A model generated the notes under the pieces. The model ran no database searches. It saw only the letters and a list, made by a program, of their open reading frames with translations, and was not told where the DNA came from. Below are positions 44,204-56,812 of a stretch of DNA of 64,000 nucleotides, piece by piece (the first letter of the stretch is position 1; every line of letters begins with the position of its first letter). The position numbers and the translations under genes are program-made. The stretch is taken from positions 719,001 through 783,000 of the forward strand of contig CASBWL010000414.1 in assembly GCA_949130495.1 (NCBI GenBank), written 5' to 3'. Source of the stretch: Sambucus nigra. Taxonomy: Eukaryota > Streptophyta > Magnoliopsida > Dipsacales > Adoxaceae.

Positions 44204-45229
44204 TTACTGATAATATTTGCACAGATGCTCTGCATTCCATGCATTCTTAAACTCCCCCCCTTTTAAAGTTTCAATTCTATATGTCCCTGGTCAAACAACC
44301 TCTGTTACTCGGTAGGTCCCATGCCAGTTAGCTTCCAGTTTATTGTGCTTTTGAATTACTTTCTTCAGCACATAGTCCCCTTCCTTCAGGTCGCACTTCT
44401 TCACTCTCTTGTTATAGAACAAGGCTATTCATTGCTGGTAAGCATCATTCCTGATGGCTGCTTCTTCTCTAACTTCTTCGAGCATGTCCAAGTATAACCT
44501 TCTCATTAAGTCGCTGACAGGGGAGTTAAAATTCAGCACTCGGTGTGTTAGGAGGCCCAACTCGGTAGGTATAACGGCTTCACTTCCAAATTCCAGCATA
44601 TATGGAGATTCTCTAGTTGCTGCTCGGGGAGTAGTACGATAATCCCATAGTACTGAATGTAGCTCGTTAATCCAATTTGCTTTCTTGTCATTCAGTCTTT
44701 TCTTCAAGCCATTTAGCAGCGTTCTATTTGTCACTTTAGTTTGTCCATTACTTTGGGGATGGATTGGTGCCGAGTGGATCTTCAAGATATTTGACTGATG
44801 ATAATAGGCAGTAAACTCCTCATTGTCAAATTGTGTTCCATGGTCGGTGATGAATGCATGGGGAAGACCATATCTACAAATGATATTTTTCCAAATAAAT
44901 TGGTACACTTTTTCGTACGTCATGTCGACAAGAGGCTCGACTTCCACCCACTTAGTAAAGTAATCCACTACAACGATGAGATATTTAAATCTTCCTCTGG
45001 TCGTTGGAAGTGGACCAACCAAGTCAATTCCCCACATGGCAAATAGCCAAGGGGAAGTAATGGGTGTCAATAATGCTTGGGGAGTTCTTTGGATAGTGAA
45101 GAAGCGTTGACACTTGTCACATTTCTGGGCATAGGCTATACAATCAACCCTCATCGTTGGCTGGTAGTATCCTTGCGTCATCACTCTTTGCAAAAGCGTC
45201 CGACCTGCTACATGGGCTCCACAGGACCC
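44204..45229 (-). pseudogene. E5 integrase
   Basis: The zinc-binding part (VMTQGYYQPTMRVDCIAYAQ, KCDKC) leads into the core: first Asp in GIDLVGPLP, second in ITDHGTQFDN, and 35 residues later the catalytic Glu is replaced by Lys (SNGQTKVTNRTLL). RATRESPYMLEFGSEAV and a TGA near 44426 follow, then a C-terminal part (KCDLKEGDYVLKKVIQKH, FKNAWNAEHLCKYY) ending at 44204. Loss of the Glu alone would block strand transfer. The E7 copy has lost the same residue by a different change. Confidence 0.9.
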
Positions 45230-46543
45230 TTAATGGACCTCTTTAATCAAATATTTCACCTTAGAGGGATGCACACATCTTTGCAAACCTGCCATAATTC
45301 CTCGTCTGTATAGAATTCCATTAGTCAGTATATAACGAGCAGCTTTAAACTTCAATTTCTTAGCTACGAGTTTGTTAATCGATAATTCTCCCTCCTCAAT
45401 ATATGCCCTTATGGGATCCATCCAAGATGGTCCTAAATCAAGGGTAATAAAATTCATCGTCAGATCTTCATCTATGCTTCGACCAGCTAGAACTTCAATT
45501 GGGATTGTTCTTCGTAGCTCGGTACGAGTAGCCGATGCTAATCGAGCTAAAGCTTCTGCTCTTGCATTCTCCATTCTTGGTATTCTGACCAGTTGAACAG
45601 TAATAAATTCTGATACCAATTCCATCGCCTTTGCATGGTACTTAATCATCAACTCTCCTTTTGCTGTATATACACCAAGCATTTGGTTTACAATCAACTG
45701 TGAGTCACTGCATACGATTACCTGCTCTTCCTTCATAGTTTTTTCCAGACTAAGACCTACAATCATCGCTTCATATTCGGCCTCATTATTAGAAGCTTGA
45801 AATTGAAAGCGCAGAGCATATTCTATATCGACCTCATCTGGACTTTTCAGTTGAATCCCAACTCCACTACCTGAGATGCATGATAAGCCATCCACATATA
45901 GGTTCCATACAGGTATTTCGTCCTCAAACTTCTTATTGGACAAAGTTCCTCGATGGAATATTTGTTGCTTCTTTATATCCATTTCTACCACACCTCGCTT
46001 CTCGTCGACCTTCTTTTCTTGATCTCCGACCAAATTAAGTTGATCGGGGTTTAAATTTGATGATCCTGTAACATCCACAGGTTGGTCGGTGTTCAGCTTT
46101 TGCTCCTCGGGGGTATCAGGATAAGTGAACTCTGCTATAAAATCTGCTACTGCTTGCCCTTTTAGTGACAATCTAGGCTCATAAATTATATCATACTCAC
46201 CGAGTTCTATTGCCCAATACATCAATCTCCCAAATTTTTCTGGTTTATAAAGAGCTTGACTCAACGGCATATCGGTATATACGACTATGGTATGAGCATG
46301 GAAGTATGGCTTCATTCTTCTACTCACTTCGATCAGCGCTAGTGCCAACTTTTCCAGTTTTGGATATTTGATCTCTGCTCCTCGAACAGCCTTACTAGTG
46401 TAATAAATTGGTTTTTGTATTCCATCCTCTACTCTTATTAATGCCAAGCTAACTGCATTTTCTAAAACTGCCAGATATAAGTACAACCTTTCTCCCATCA
46501 CTGGCCTGGACAACAGTGGCGGTGCTCCCAAATATTTCTTCAA
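45230..46543 (-). pseudogene. E5 RT connection, RNase H and second (archaeal-type) RNase H
   Basis: First comes the connection and first RNase H (PLLSRPVMGERLYLYLAVLE, VYTDMPLSQALYKPEKFG), then an acidic linker of about 90 residues, then a second RNase H with YVDGLSCISGSGVGI, NNEAEYEAMIVGL and SDSQLIVNQML, the D, E and D of an archaeal-type RNase H domain. It ends with LQRCVHPSKVKYLI, the start of the integrase zinc region. The dual RNase H is characteristic of Tat elements. It is open for 437 codons and is among the best preserved coding pieces here, but is cut off from RT by a frame break at 46544-46657. Confidence 0.9.
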
Positions 46544-46657
46544 TTCTTGAAAAGCTTTCTCGCATTCTTCATTCCATTCAAAAGTCTTTCAGAGCGTTTT
46601 GAAGAATGGGAGGCATTTATCAGTTGCTCGCGATACAAATCTGTTAAGCGTTGTTAC

Positions 46658-47620
46658 TCACCCTGTAAGATTTTGCACTTCCTTCTTCGTCGTTGGAGAT
46701 CGTAGTCCCAATAGAGCTTTGATATTTTTAGGGTTTGCTTCAATGCCTCGTTGATTGATAATATACCCGAGAAAAATGCCTTCTCGTACTCCAAATATGC
46801 ACTTGGTCGGGTTTAACTTCATTTGATATTTATTTAATTGATCAAAGGTCTGGCCTAAGTTAACAAGATGGTCAGCAACTCTCTTGCTCTTTGTCAGCAT
46901 ATCAGCAACATAAACTTCCATATTACAACTGATTTGCTCTGTAAACACCTTATTCATCAGCCGCTGATATGTTGCACCTTTATTTTTCAAACCCAAAGGC
47001 ATAACATTATAACAATAAGTTCCCCTAGGGGTAATGAAAGAGGTACTCTCTCTATCTTCAGGTTTCATTTTAATCTGGTTATATCCAGAATATGCATCCA
47101 TGAAGCTCAGCAGTTCATGTCCCGAGGTAGCATCCACTAATTGATCAATTCGGGGAAAGGGAAAATGATCCTTTGGACATGCCTTGTTGAGGTCGATGAA
47201 GTCTACACACATCCTCCATTTGTTGTTCTTCTTTTTTACCATCATTGCATTTTCTAACCAGTCTGGATATTTAACATCTTTAATAAAGCAAGCTCTCTGG
47301 AGCTTCTCGACCTCCTCCTGTATAGCTTGGTTCTTCTCGAGGCTGAACACTCTTCTTCTCTGCTTCATTGGCTTGATCTCCTTATTCACATTGATCTCAT
47401 GACATAAGAAATTTGGGTCTATTCCGGGCATATCCTCATGACTCCAAGCAAAAGTTTGTTTTCTCCTTTTTAAGAAAACTATCAATTCCTGTTTTAGTGA
47501 GGCATCTAACGATGAACCTATCTGAGTTGTTCGTTTAGGGTGCTCATCGTCCAGAATGATGTTTTTAGTAGCTTCCACCACATGACCTTTCACGAGTTGC
47601 GACTCGTCTCTAGGATCCAA
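46658..47620 (-). pseudogene. E5 reverse transcriptase
   Basis: Palm and fingers: FAWSHEDMPGIDPNFLCHEI, KKNNKWRMCVDFIDLNKACP, LLSFMDAYSGYNQIKM, FITPRGTYCYNVMPLGLKN, then the active site as VYVADMLTKS, where Ala replaces the first Asp of the catalytic YVDD pair. KLNPTKCIFGVREGIFLGY follows. So the protein is full-length over this domain but catalytically dead. E7 shows a different change in the same pair (YVDN). Confidence 0.92.
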
Positions 47621-48502
47621 TGTTTTAATTTATGCACCTTCATCCACCTGATAGGTAGTAGTCTTTTCCTAGATTCCTCCAGTTCCTCCTGCTCGACAGA
47701 TAAATAGTAGCATTCCCGAGCTACTTTTTGATCACCCTTCACAACTCCTACTCCAAAATTAGTTGGAAATTTTAGGCATTGATGTACCGTAGATGGTACT
47801 GCTTCGAACTTCTTCAATCCTACTCTTCCCATGATGATACTGTAGGCTGATTGAAAATTCTTATCCATCACGAAGAAGCTTACTCTTTCTGTTCGACAAG
47901 CAGGCCATGTACCAATGAACATATCCAACTTGATCGTCCCAAGTGGAAAAACTTTCTCGCCAGTAAATTCGATAAGGGGCCTATGATAAGGCTCCAACTG
48001 AGACAACTTTAGATTTAAGCTGTTGAAGCACGAGTATAACATAATATCAGCTGTGCTACCATTATCAACCAGTACTCTCGAGATCATTACTTCCTTCATT
48101 CTCATTTTGATCACCAATGGGTCATCATGAGGATACAACACACCTGCGAGGTCGTTCTTTGAGAAACGGATGACCAATTTTTCTTTGTTTACCTTCCTCG
48201 AGCGATCATCTTCAGCCAGGTTTATTCGTTGAATATATGAATAGGCTTGAGCCTCATTGAGGTAAGCATTTCTTTCTGCAGTAAGGTCTCCATCTCCTGC
48301 ATCTCCACCTGTAATAACATTACAATCAAATGATCCAAAACGTATTGAAAATACCTCACGTTCTGGCTGCCTTAGTCTTTTGGGAAGATCGGGGTCGTCT
48401 TATGGATCATTTTCATGGTCTCTTTTCTTGTTATCCTCTACTCGATGAGGAGATCTAGACATCTCTCTTGCTCGGTCCCTATTTCTTCTTTCATTTCTAC
48501 GA
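47590..48502 (-). pseudogene. E5 aspartic protease region
   Basis: The segment 48177-47590 holds the retropepsin active site ISRVLVDNGSTADIMLY, then FTGEKVFPLGTIKLDMFIG and SAYSIIMGRVGL, typical of Tat proteases that process the polyprotein. The catalytic Asp is present. Between 48178 and 48502 the frame towards gag is interrupted by stops. Overlaps the RT frame by 31 bases, so a frameshift is needed to join them. Confidence 0.85.
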
Positions 48503-50053
48503 TCAACATACTTTTGCCAGTTTTCCTCGTCTAATGAGTGCTTCGATCTTATTCTGAAGAGCTATGCAATTTTTGGTCGTGTGGCCATGATCTTTGTGGA
48601 ATTCGTAATATTTGGCCTTATTCCTCTTGTCAGGGTCTGACTTCATTTTCTCTGGCCAGTGTAACTCCTCGTTGTTCTTGATTTCTTCTAGAACGTGTTT
48701 GATGTCTACCTTCAAAGGAGTATAATTTTCAAATTTCTTCAATACCTCCCATGATGGATTTATTTTTGATTGCTTGTCACCACCATTGTTCTTATGCTCT
48801 TTCTTTTTGGCCTTATCAACCTCCACCTTGGTCTCTTTGGTATCCATATTCTTCTTTGCAGCCATAGCCTCCTCGACATTCATGATCTTGGCCGCTTTTG
48901 CCATCAGTTCTGACATGGTTCTGGGTGGATCTTTGGCTAAAGTGTAGTACAACTTGTTGGGCAACAGTCCACTCATCAGAGCAGTAATCGCTGTGTTTTC
49001 CTCATAATCAATAACTTCGAGTTTCTCGTTATTGAAACGAGTTATATAATCCCTGGTACTCTCACCTGCCTTTTGTCTAACACTTAATAAGTGTGCTACT
49101 CGTTTATTCGATTTTGCTCCAAAATAGAAGTTTCCAATGAAGAGCTCGGCCAGTTGAAAGAAAGTTGAAATCTTACCCCGAGGAAGATTATTGTACCATA
49201 TTTTAGCAGATCCTGTAAGAGTTCCTGAGAATGCCCTGCATCTCATCTCATCTGGCATAACATAGATGTCAGCAGCAGCTTGGTATTGCTCTATATGAAG
49301 GACATGGTCAATTTTTCCATCATATTTAGGAGTTACAACAGGTGCTTTGAACTTTGATGGTGTGGAAAAATCCATAATTGCTTGGACAAAAGGTGTCCCT
49401 TGGACAAAAGTTCTTTGTATAGGATTCTTGGCCTTAGCCATTTCCCCTAATCTATCCTCCAACCTATGAATAGAACCTTTCCACGCATCATTTCCCTCCT
49501 CAGGTCTACTGCTTCGAGCAATTGATCGTGTTGAAGTCGCTTCCTGGGATCTATCTTGTCGAGCAACTGGTTGTGATTTGGCAGAACCTTCTCTTAGATC
49601 AAATGGTCGTCGAAAGTTTCTCGACACAGCTTTAGGAGGAATTTTATTCTTCCTAGGGCCCAATCGATAAAAAGGAGATACCCTACTTAATCTTTCCAAT
49701 GCACTAGTCCTTTCTGGAGAGAGAGTGATGTGTTGTTCAGTATCTGTGCCTCGTACGGACGAAGTTCGACCCGTTTGATAAGAAAAATCATCATATTTCT
49801 CAGTGCGATATGAATCTCTTTGCCTAATGTGCGAAGAAACTAAATGGGTATTTCTTTGAACACTTCGTTGTCCTGAATAGGTCGACGCTCCACCTTGGAT
49901 AGTTTGCATGAGTTGCCACATAGTCTATTGCATAGTTGTCGGACCTTAAGCCAGATTGGCCATAATTCCAGCCAGATCTTGGACATTTGGAGGAGCGGAT
50001 GGATTTGGAGGGTTTCCAGTGTTTCGATTGTTGGATTCAGGATTGTCAACCAT
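48503..50053 (-). pseudogene. E5 gag
   Basis: ATG at 50053 (MVDNPESNNRNTGNPPNPSA); two in-frame stops (near 49944 and 49923) precede the long open part 49921-48503. The core reads YDGKIDHVLHIEQYQAAADI, CRAFSGTLTGSAKIWYNNLP and RVAHLLSVRQKAGESTRDYI, PF03732-type. A Lys/Glu-rich hinge (KKEHKNNGGDKQS) follows. The C-terminal zinc site reads YYEFHKDHGHTTKNC, with Tyr where its first Cys is expected. Confidence 0.88.
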
Positions 50054-50099
50054 TGGTCATGAATTGTTTTTGGTGAAAAATGAAAATTACAATCGTTTC

Positions 50100-50117
50100 C
50101 CACAGACGGCGCCAATC
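50100..50117 (-). other. Primer-binding site of E5 (tRNA-Asp type)
   Basis: Minus strand after the LTR end reads ATCAACA-GAT-TGGCGCCGTCTGTGGG. TGGCGCCG matches the 3' end expected for plant tRNA-Asp, the primer type used by many Tat and Athila elements. The rest of the match is poor. Confidence 0.7.
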
Positions 50118-50692
50118 TGTTGATGTAAAAAATTAGATTATCTATAATTATTCAATCACAGATAAAATAAATAAGATAAAAGAATTTTTAAAGTGATTCA
50201 GCCTTAAAAGAATGGCCTACGTCCACTGTTTTTGTTATTGCTAAGTGTTTTAGGAATTCTCGATAACATGTTTTTACCAAGAAATTTCGAGTCCCCTTAC
50301 AATGAGGAAGATGCAATGTATTTATAGCCATGAGGCTGTACATGTGAAAAAATAATACATAGCTCTTCAATAAGCGTATACATCTGTATGATAATAATCA
50401 GCATTTAATGCGCATTTAATCCTCTTAATTGTCTGGTAATAAATGCTCTGATCGAGGTGCAGCTCGGATTGCCTAAGCTGCTCGGACCGCCTAAGTATCT
50501 CGGTATCCATGAGTTGCTCGGTGCAGTAGAGTTCCTCGGAGAGCACCTACTGCTCGGAGTATTTGAGTTTGTGGGGGAAATTGAGTTCCTCGAAGTCAAG
50601 GTGTTGTTCAAAAGTTTTTGTTATTTCCACGCAGATTGCCACGTGTCTCCACTGAATTGAGCCATGTCAGCAGACTAAATTTGGTATCAACA
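50118..50692 (-). repeat. E5 5' LTR (575 bp)
   Basis: + strand TGTTGATGTAAAAAATTAG ... TTGGTATCAACA. Very similar to 38185-38748 with about 5% difference by eye, plus a small insertion near 50635. TATA box at 50319-50326 (minus strand) and the same CTCGG-rich U3 segment at 50450-50600. Confidence 0.9.
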
Positions 50693-51848
<1,156 letters not shown>

Positions 51849-54369
51849 TTTACATCACCCCAAAATCGATGACGGTCGAAGAACCTCATGATGCAGCAAG
51901 GGGCACTGGACCTCTCTCTCTCTCTATCTCTCTATCTCTCTCTCTCGCTTTCCCCCCCAAAATCCCACGGGGAGGGGAAGGAAGATTTCTCAAGGGATGG
52001 CCACAATAACCAAAAAATCTTTCGTTCTCCCACTATGTTCCTTTACTAAAATTGTAAAACGTTCTCCATAGACAACCTAAACTAACCAACTTAAGAGACT
52101 AGTTATTGTTTTAAAAAAGTATATTAGTTAAGATTTTAAATATGGTATGTAAAATGCATTAATTGATGTTTTAAATATGTGCTACCCATCACTTAATTGG
52201 GTAATTATGCTAGTTTCATTAGGCTACATAGTATTCTTCTGTATTTTGATGCGCACATCTGGCACAACAATAGATTGCATTAAAAGTTACACACATTTGA
52301 TGATTAGGGGTACGTTTGAAGTTAAAATGCAATGTACCTTAGTGAAACTGTAGAAGAATAACAATTTGACAACATTATGGCATATGGGACTTTATATAAT
52401 GAAATTATCGAAGTTTAACAATTCCATTTAGGAACCTATAGACTTCCCCCATTACCTCTTCCTCATGTTTGAAAAATATCCCATACTCAAGAGAAAATTT
52501 ATGTGACCTGCATCCACCATTTGCATTGTTCCTATAATAAGAGAATGAAATATCTTCAGGATTGTCCCTTTACATAAGAATGTAGAGAAAAATAGATTTA
52601 CTATAAAAAAATATAACAAATCCCTAAGGAGAAGTGACATTAGGACTCACTAATGAAGATTAACTCATAAATGATTGAGATATATTGGAATTCCTTTAAG
52701 AAGAAATTTTATAAAAGTTGAAGTTATTTAGTTGCATTTCCCTATAATTCTAGTGTTAGATTCCTATTTAAGCCCAAAAATACATAATAAGGAATTTTTT
52801 TGAAGAGTTTCTTAGAATATTTTAGAGTAATTATAAAGAGAGTAAGATATTGTATTATACCCAAAAATGGAATTGAATGAATGCCTTATCATAATCAGGA
52901 TCATGGTATGAAAAATAGTAAATTATATAATCCAAACGAAGAAAGGGATAGTAATAAGTCTTATAAGTGCAAGATTGTCCAACAAAAATATGAAAAAGGT
53001 AAAATACAATATGTTCTCCAATTTAATTGAAGAGAAAGTAGTTATATAAAAACCAGTTTGATATCCTATCCAAGGTAATGGTCAAAGAAGCATATCAGTT
53101 GGACGACCATCATCCCCTTAAAGGACTTGACATAGTTTGTAATTACAAGCTACCTCGAAATGAAGTTCAACACTCTTGCATCTTTAGTGAACACTGAATT
53201 GCTCAGGTACTGAACAATACTACAATCTTAGAATTTTCAAAATATGTTCGGTATTAGTATTGTGTAAATGAGTTTTTTATTTAGGAATATAAATGGATAA
53301 TAATATTTTGTTAATATGTTTTTATTTTTGGGATTTTATATTGGGTCGTCTTGTAGAGAGAGAGAGAGAACTAAAGAAAATTGGTGTAAAGAAGATGAGT
53401 GTGGTTTTAAGGTCCCATATAAAAACTTTACAAGAAAAGGAAAGGGTATATAGCTAGAAGATAAAAGCTGACTACTGGACTCATAGTGAAAGAGTTTATG
53501 ATATGGTTCTTTGTTGTGGTGCAAAGTATCACCAATCGCGAAACGTGATGCGCATTCATGCATTAGCGCGGTGTGAGAAAATGTGATTGGGAGACTTAGG
53601 GAACTTTAGGCGCTTTGATGGCACACTTGTCACTTCGCATAAGCGCATCGTCTTATTTACCATGAGATGCCAAATCTAGACCAAGAGATCGAAATAAATA
53701 GGGATAGTAATGATCCAATGGATGCTGAATCGCGCACTTGAAAGGAGGTGAGGGTTTGGGAAAAACCACCAAAATGACTATAAAATGAGTTCCAAGCCCC
53801 TGTTTGATCAAACCGTACATATTTGAATTAAACAAGTAACATCACTCCATTGTATCCAGAAGGAAATTTTTTACTACATGATCTGTTGTGTACTCGAGGC
53901 CTTCATCCGAAATTGGAGAAATATTGCCTCAAAACAGTGTTCCTAGAACGTGGCTTATAGTGACTTGGATTCATAATTTATTTTATTACTATTCCTTCAT
54001 AAATTTCAAACATAGAATACTCATCAAAGAGTTTATTGATGATTTACAAAATGGAGGGGCAGAGGTATGTGAATGGTTTTTGGAAAATATATTAACAGTA
54101 ACTCCCAATATATCAGTAAACCATGACATATTAAAAGAGGAAATTTTGGTATATTTGTTACAAAGTTTACGGATTTAAATTTTAGGATTGGTATTTAAAA
54201 GTCTGAAAATCCAGAGGTTTATGTTCAAATTAAAAGATTGATTTTTTAACTTCCAAATTTGTTTTCTTTGGAAAATTCTTTATGGGTACTAAACAGAAAA
54301 AATGTGATATAATAATTTGACCGAAAAAGTAAAATGAGAATTTCATAAAAAATAGAATTATCTGACTAG
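51849..54369. other. Unassigned DNA in old Tat interior
   Basis: AT-rich. No gag or protease is recognisable. A frame at 53888-54178 (+, 96 codons) has no similarity that I recognise. The region may be the decayed leader and gag of the element whose PBS is near 51833, or later insertions. Confidence 0.35.
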
Positions 54370-54960
54370 GGACACGCCCCCAGGCTCTGATTTAACCCCA
54401 GTCCTTTCCAAGAAAGTTGTAGGTGAAGAACGGTATCTTTACCTGAACATCTCCTCCACAGTAGTCAATTCATCTTTCGTTAGGGATGATAACATGATTT
54501 AGAGACCTGTTTATTACGTCGGTAGGGTGTTCAGAGGAACATAGTTATGATATCCTAAGCTTGAGAAGTTGAGATTTTCCCTTACCATCTCATCGCGAAA
54601 ACTAAGATTGTATTTCTAAGACCATAATATAGTCATCCTTAGAGAGTATCCCTTTAGATAAGTCCTACAAATGACACAAGTCTCAAAAAAGTTGATGGAT
54701 CGGTTGGCAGAGCTTGGAAACTTAGACCTTTAGTACAAGATGAAGTGTTTATCCAGGGACAAATAGTTATAGAATTTTTTTTGTGGTATTCACAATCTCC
54801 AAAGACAAATAGTCTATTTAAAGGATGAATGCCAAGTGACCTGTATGGGACGTTGAGATGTATGGGTCATCTAACAAAGCTAGTTGCAGGGCAAGTTTGA
54901 TCAATGACATGTTAAACGGTTCAATCATGGAATATGTGTCGAGATCTAATATTTGAACAT
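54370..54960 (+). pseudogene. Tat-type RT connection and RNase H ruin
   Basis: Plus-strand islands read RYLYLNISSTVVNSS-like then RPVYYVGRVFRGT, YPKLEKLRFSLTISSRKLR and LMDRLAELGNLDL, the order seen in the same domain of E5 (KPIYYTSKA..., YPKLEKLALALIEVSRRMK). Stops occur every 10-20 codons. It has the orientation of the integrase ruin at 30584-31480 but cannot be the same copy unless order was rearranged, since RNase H precedes integrase in pol and here lies about 4 kb downstream of the LTR. Confidence 0.7.
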
Positions 54961-55700
54961 ATAATATTGTTGCCGAAAAAAAGACCTTAATTTCCAATCA
55001 ATATCATCAAAGATGTTTGGGCGAAAAGTGTAATTTAGTTAATTTAAATCATTATTCCATCCTAATTAAAATGTGGAGATAAAATAAATCATTAAATCTA
55101 TTCTTGTATGAAACAATTAACACCCTCATTTTACTTGATCCAACTGAAATTAGTAGAATGGATACTTCAACTAGAGTAAATAAGTGATAAAAATGGGTAT
55201 GTTCACTTGTTGAAATAATATTTTTAGCATGTACATAACCTTAAAACGAGATGAATATCACAAGTCATTATTTATATTGAACTAAAATTATGAAACATAG
55301 CAAGAACTCTAAAATACATAGATATAGAATGTAAACAAATTTAATAAAAATGAAATGTAATCTAGTCCTCATCCATAAAATATGGTTCCTTGTAAAGATC
55401 ATTAACATAACATCTTATCTTTCGCATGGTTAATTTGTATTTGATCACTTGTAAGGAAAACATACTAGAAAATATGGATCATATTCATGGGTCCACTAAA
55501 TGTGTTATCATGAACACGCTAGAAAACTAAATACTTCCATGCTCCTAAAATGAACTTTTTTTACAGGGAATTATTCTCACATCTGGATTATTGAGTATGA
55601 ATAGTTTTATTAACTCTCCATAGTAGACTATAATAGAATCTTGTCAAGATCGAATAGGTCTAAAAAAACTGAATGAGAGCTACGACCCCTAAATGTATGG
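54961..55700. other. Unassigned AT-rich spacer
   Basis: No frames or LTR ends supported. It ends with TATGG, the 5 bases before E7. Confidence 0.4.
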
Positions 55701-56286
55701 TGTTGATGTAAAAAATTAGATCACTCTAATAATTCAATCACAGATAAATAAATGAGACAAAGAATTTTAAAGTGGTTCAACCTTATAAGAATGGCCTGCG
55801 TCCACTGTTACTTTATTGCTGAGTGTTTGGGAATTCTCGATTACAAGTTATCTCAAGAAATTCCGGTCTGGGAGTCCCTTTACAATGAGGATTGTACAAT
55901 GTATTTATAGCCCTGAGGCTGTAATTGGAAAGGGTAATACATTAAATGATATACATATGAAATGGTAATACATTTAATGCCCTCTTTGCGTGCGCGTCCA
56001 AATGATAAGCATTTAATGAGCAGTTAAACTGTTGGTATCCTACTTTGAGGTGCAGCTCGGACCGCCATGAGTTGCTCGGACCGCCTAAGCTTCTCGGTAT
56101 TTAAGAGTTCCTCGGAGAGGCATTATTCCTTGGAGCTTGTGAGTTCCTCGGGGAACTAGTCTTCCTCGTTGTAGTCTTGTTCCTCGGAGCGAGTGGGTTC
56201 CTCGGAAGTATTTGTTGTTGCCATGTAGATAGCCACGTGTCTTTATATGATTGGTCCATGTCAGCAGATTAATTTTGGTATCAACA
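55701..56286 (-). repeat. E7 3' LTR (586 bp)
   Basis: + strand TGTTGATGTAAAAAATTAG ... TTGGTATCAACA, homologous to the E5 LTRs, with TATA at 55902-55909 (minus strand) and a CTCGG-rich U3 at about 56045-56215. PPT on the minus strand is ATTGGGGGCTTC at 56287-56298. Confidence 0.9.
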
Positions 56287-56812
56287 GAAGCCCCCAATGT
56301 TTCATAGTTCGAAATTTGAGGAGTATGGAACATTCTTTCTCGGAATATGGTAGCTTTAAATAGTCTTCCAGATTTTTAGGAGCGTTTCCCTTGTATTTAT
56401 TTCTCCTTCCCAATTCTTAGAATCATGCTTTTTTGGACTTTTTTGCGTGCTTCGATTCTCGCGTTACTTTTTGTCTTCTTAGACGCTGTTGTCCGCTTCG
56501 ATTCTCGCGCCACTTTTCCTCTTTTTATCCACTGTTGCCCACTTTGATTCCCGCGCTACTTTTCATCTTTTTAGCCGCCGGTAATGTAATCATCCTTTTT
56601 TGTAATCATTACTTCACCATTTCCCAAGGTAAGGTATTTAAACTTCACAGATGTTCCCATCGTCTTCTACCTTTCAAATTTTTATATTCGAGTTTTACGT
56701 CGTCTCTTCCTACTCTCTTGTGCATTCATCTTTTCCGTCGTTCGTTGTCAACAGCTCTACTCTTTTTCTCTAAGATCTTCTTCTTTCTTCTTCATTTCTT
56801 TTATTCATCATC

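Larger units (their letters stand above)
38185..50692 (-). mobile_element. E5: Tat-lineage Ty3/gypsy retrotransposon with antisense gene, 12.5 kb
   Basis: Two similar LTRs (38185-38748 and 50118-50692), PBS at the right and PPT at the left set minus orientation. On the minus strand: gag, protease, RT, RNase H (two domains), integrase. Then a tandem array (43228-44095) and, on the + strand, a four-exon antisense gene (39173-42836). The dual RNase H and the tRNA-Asp-type PBS fit the Tat lineage. The flanks show GAGAT at 38177-38181 and 50693-50697, a likely target duplication, though three extra bases (AAT) separate the left copy from the LTR. All coding parts carry inactivating changes. Confidence 0.9.

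Noticed and set aside
53888..54178. 96-codon + frame
   Set aside because: No similarity recognised, no start context or neighbouring signal; chance ORF in AT-rich DNA cannot be excluded.
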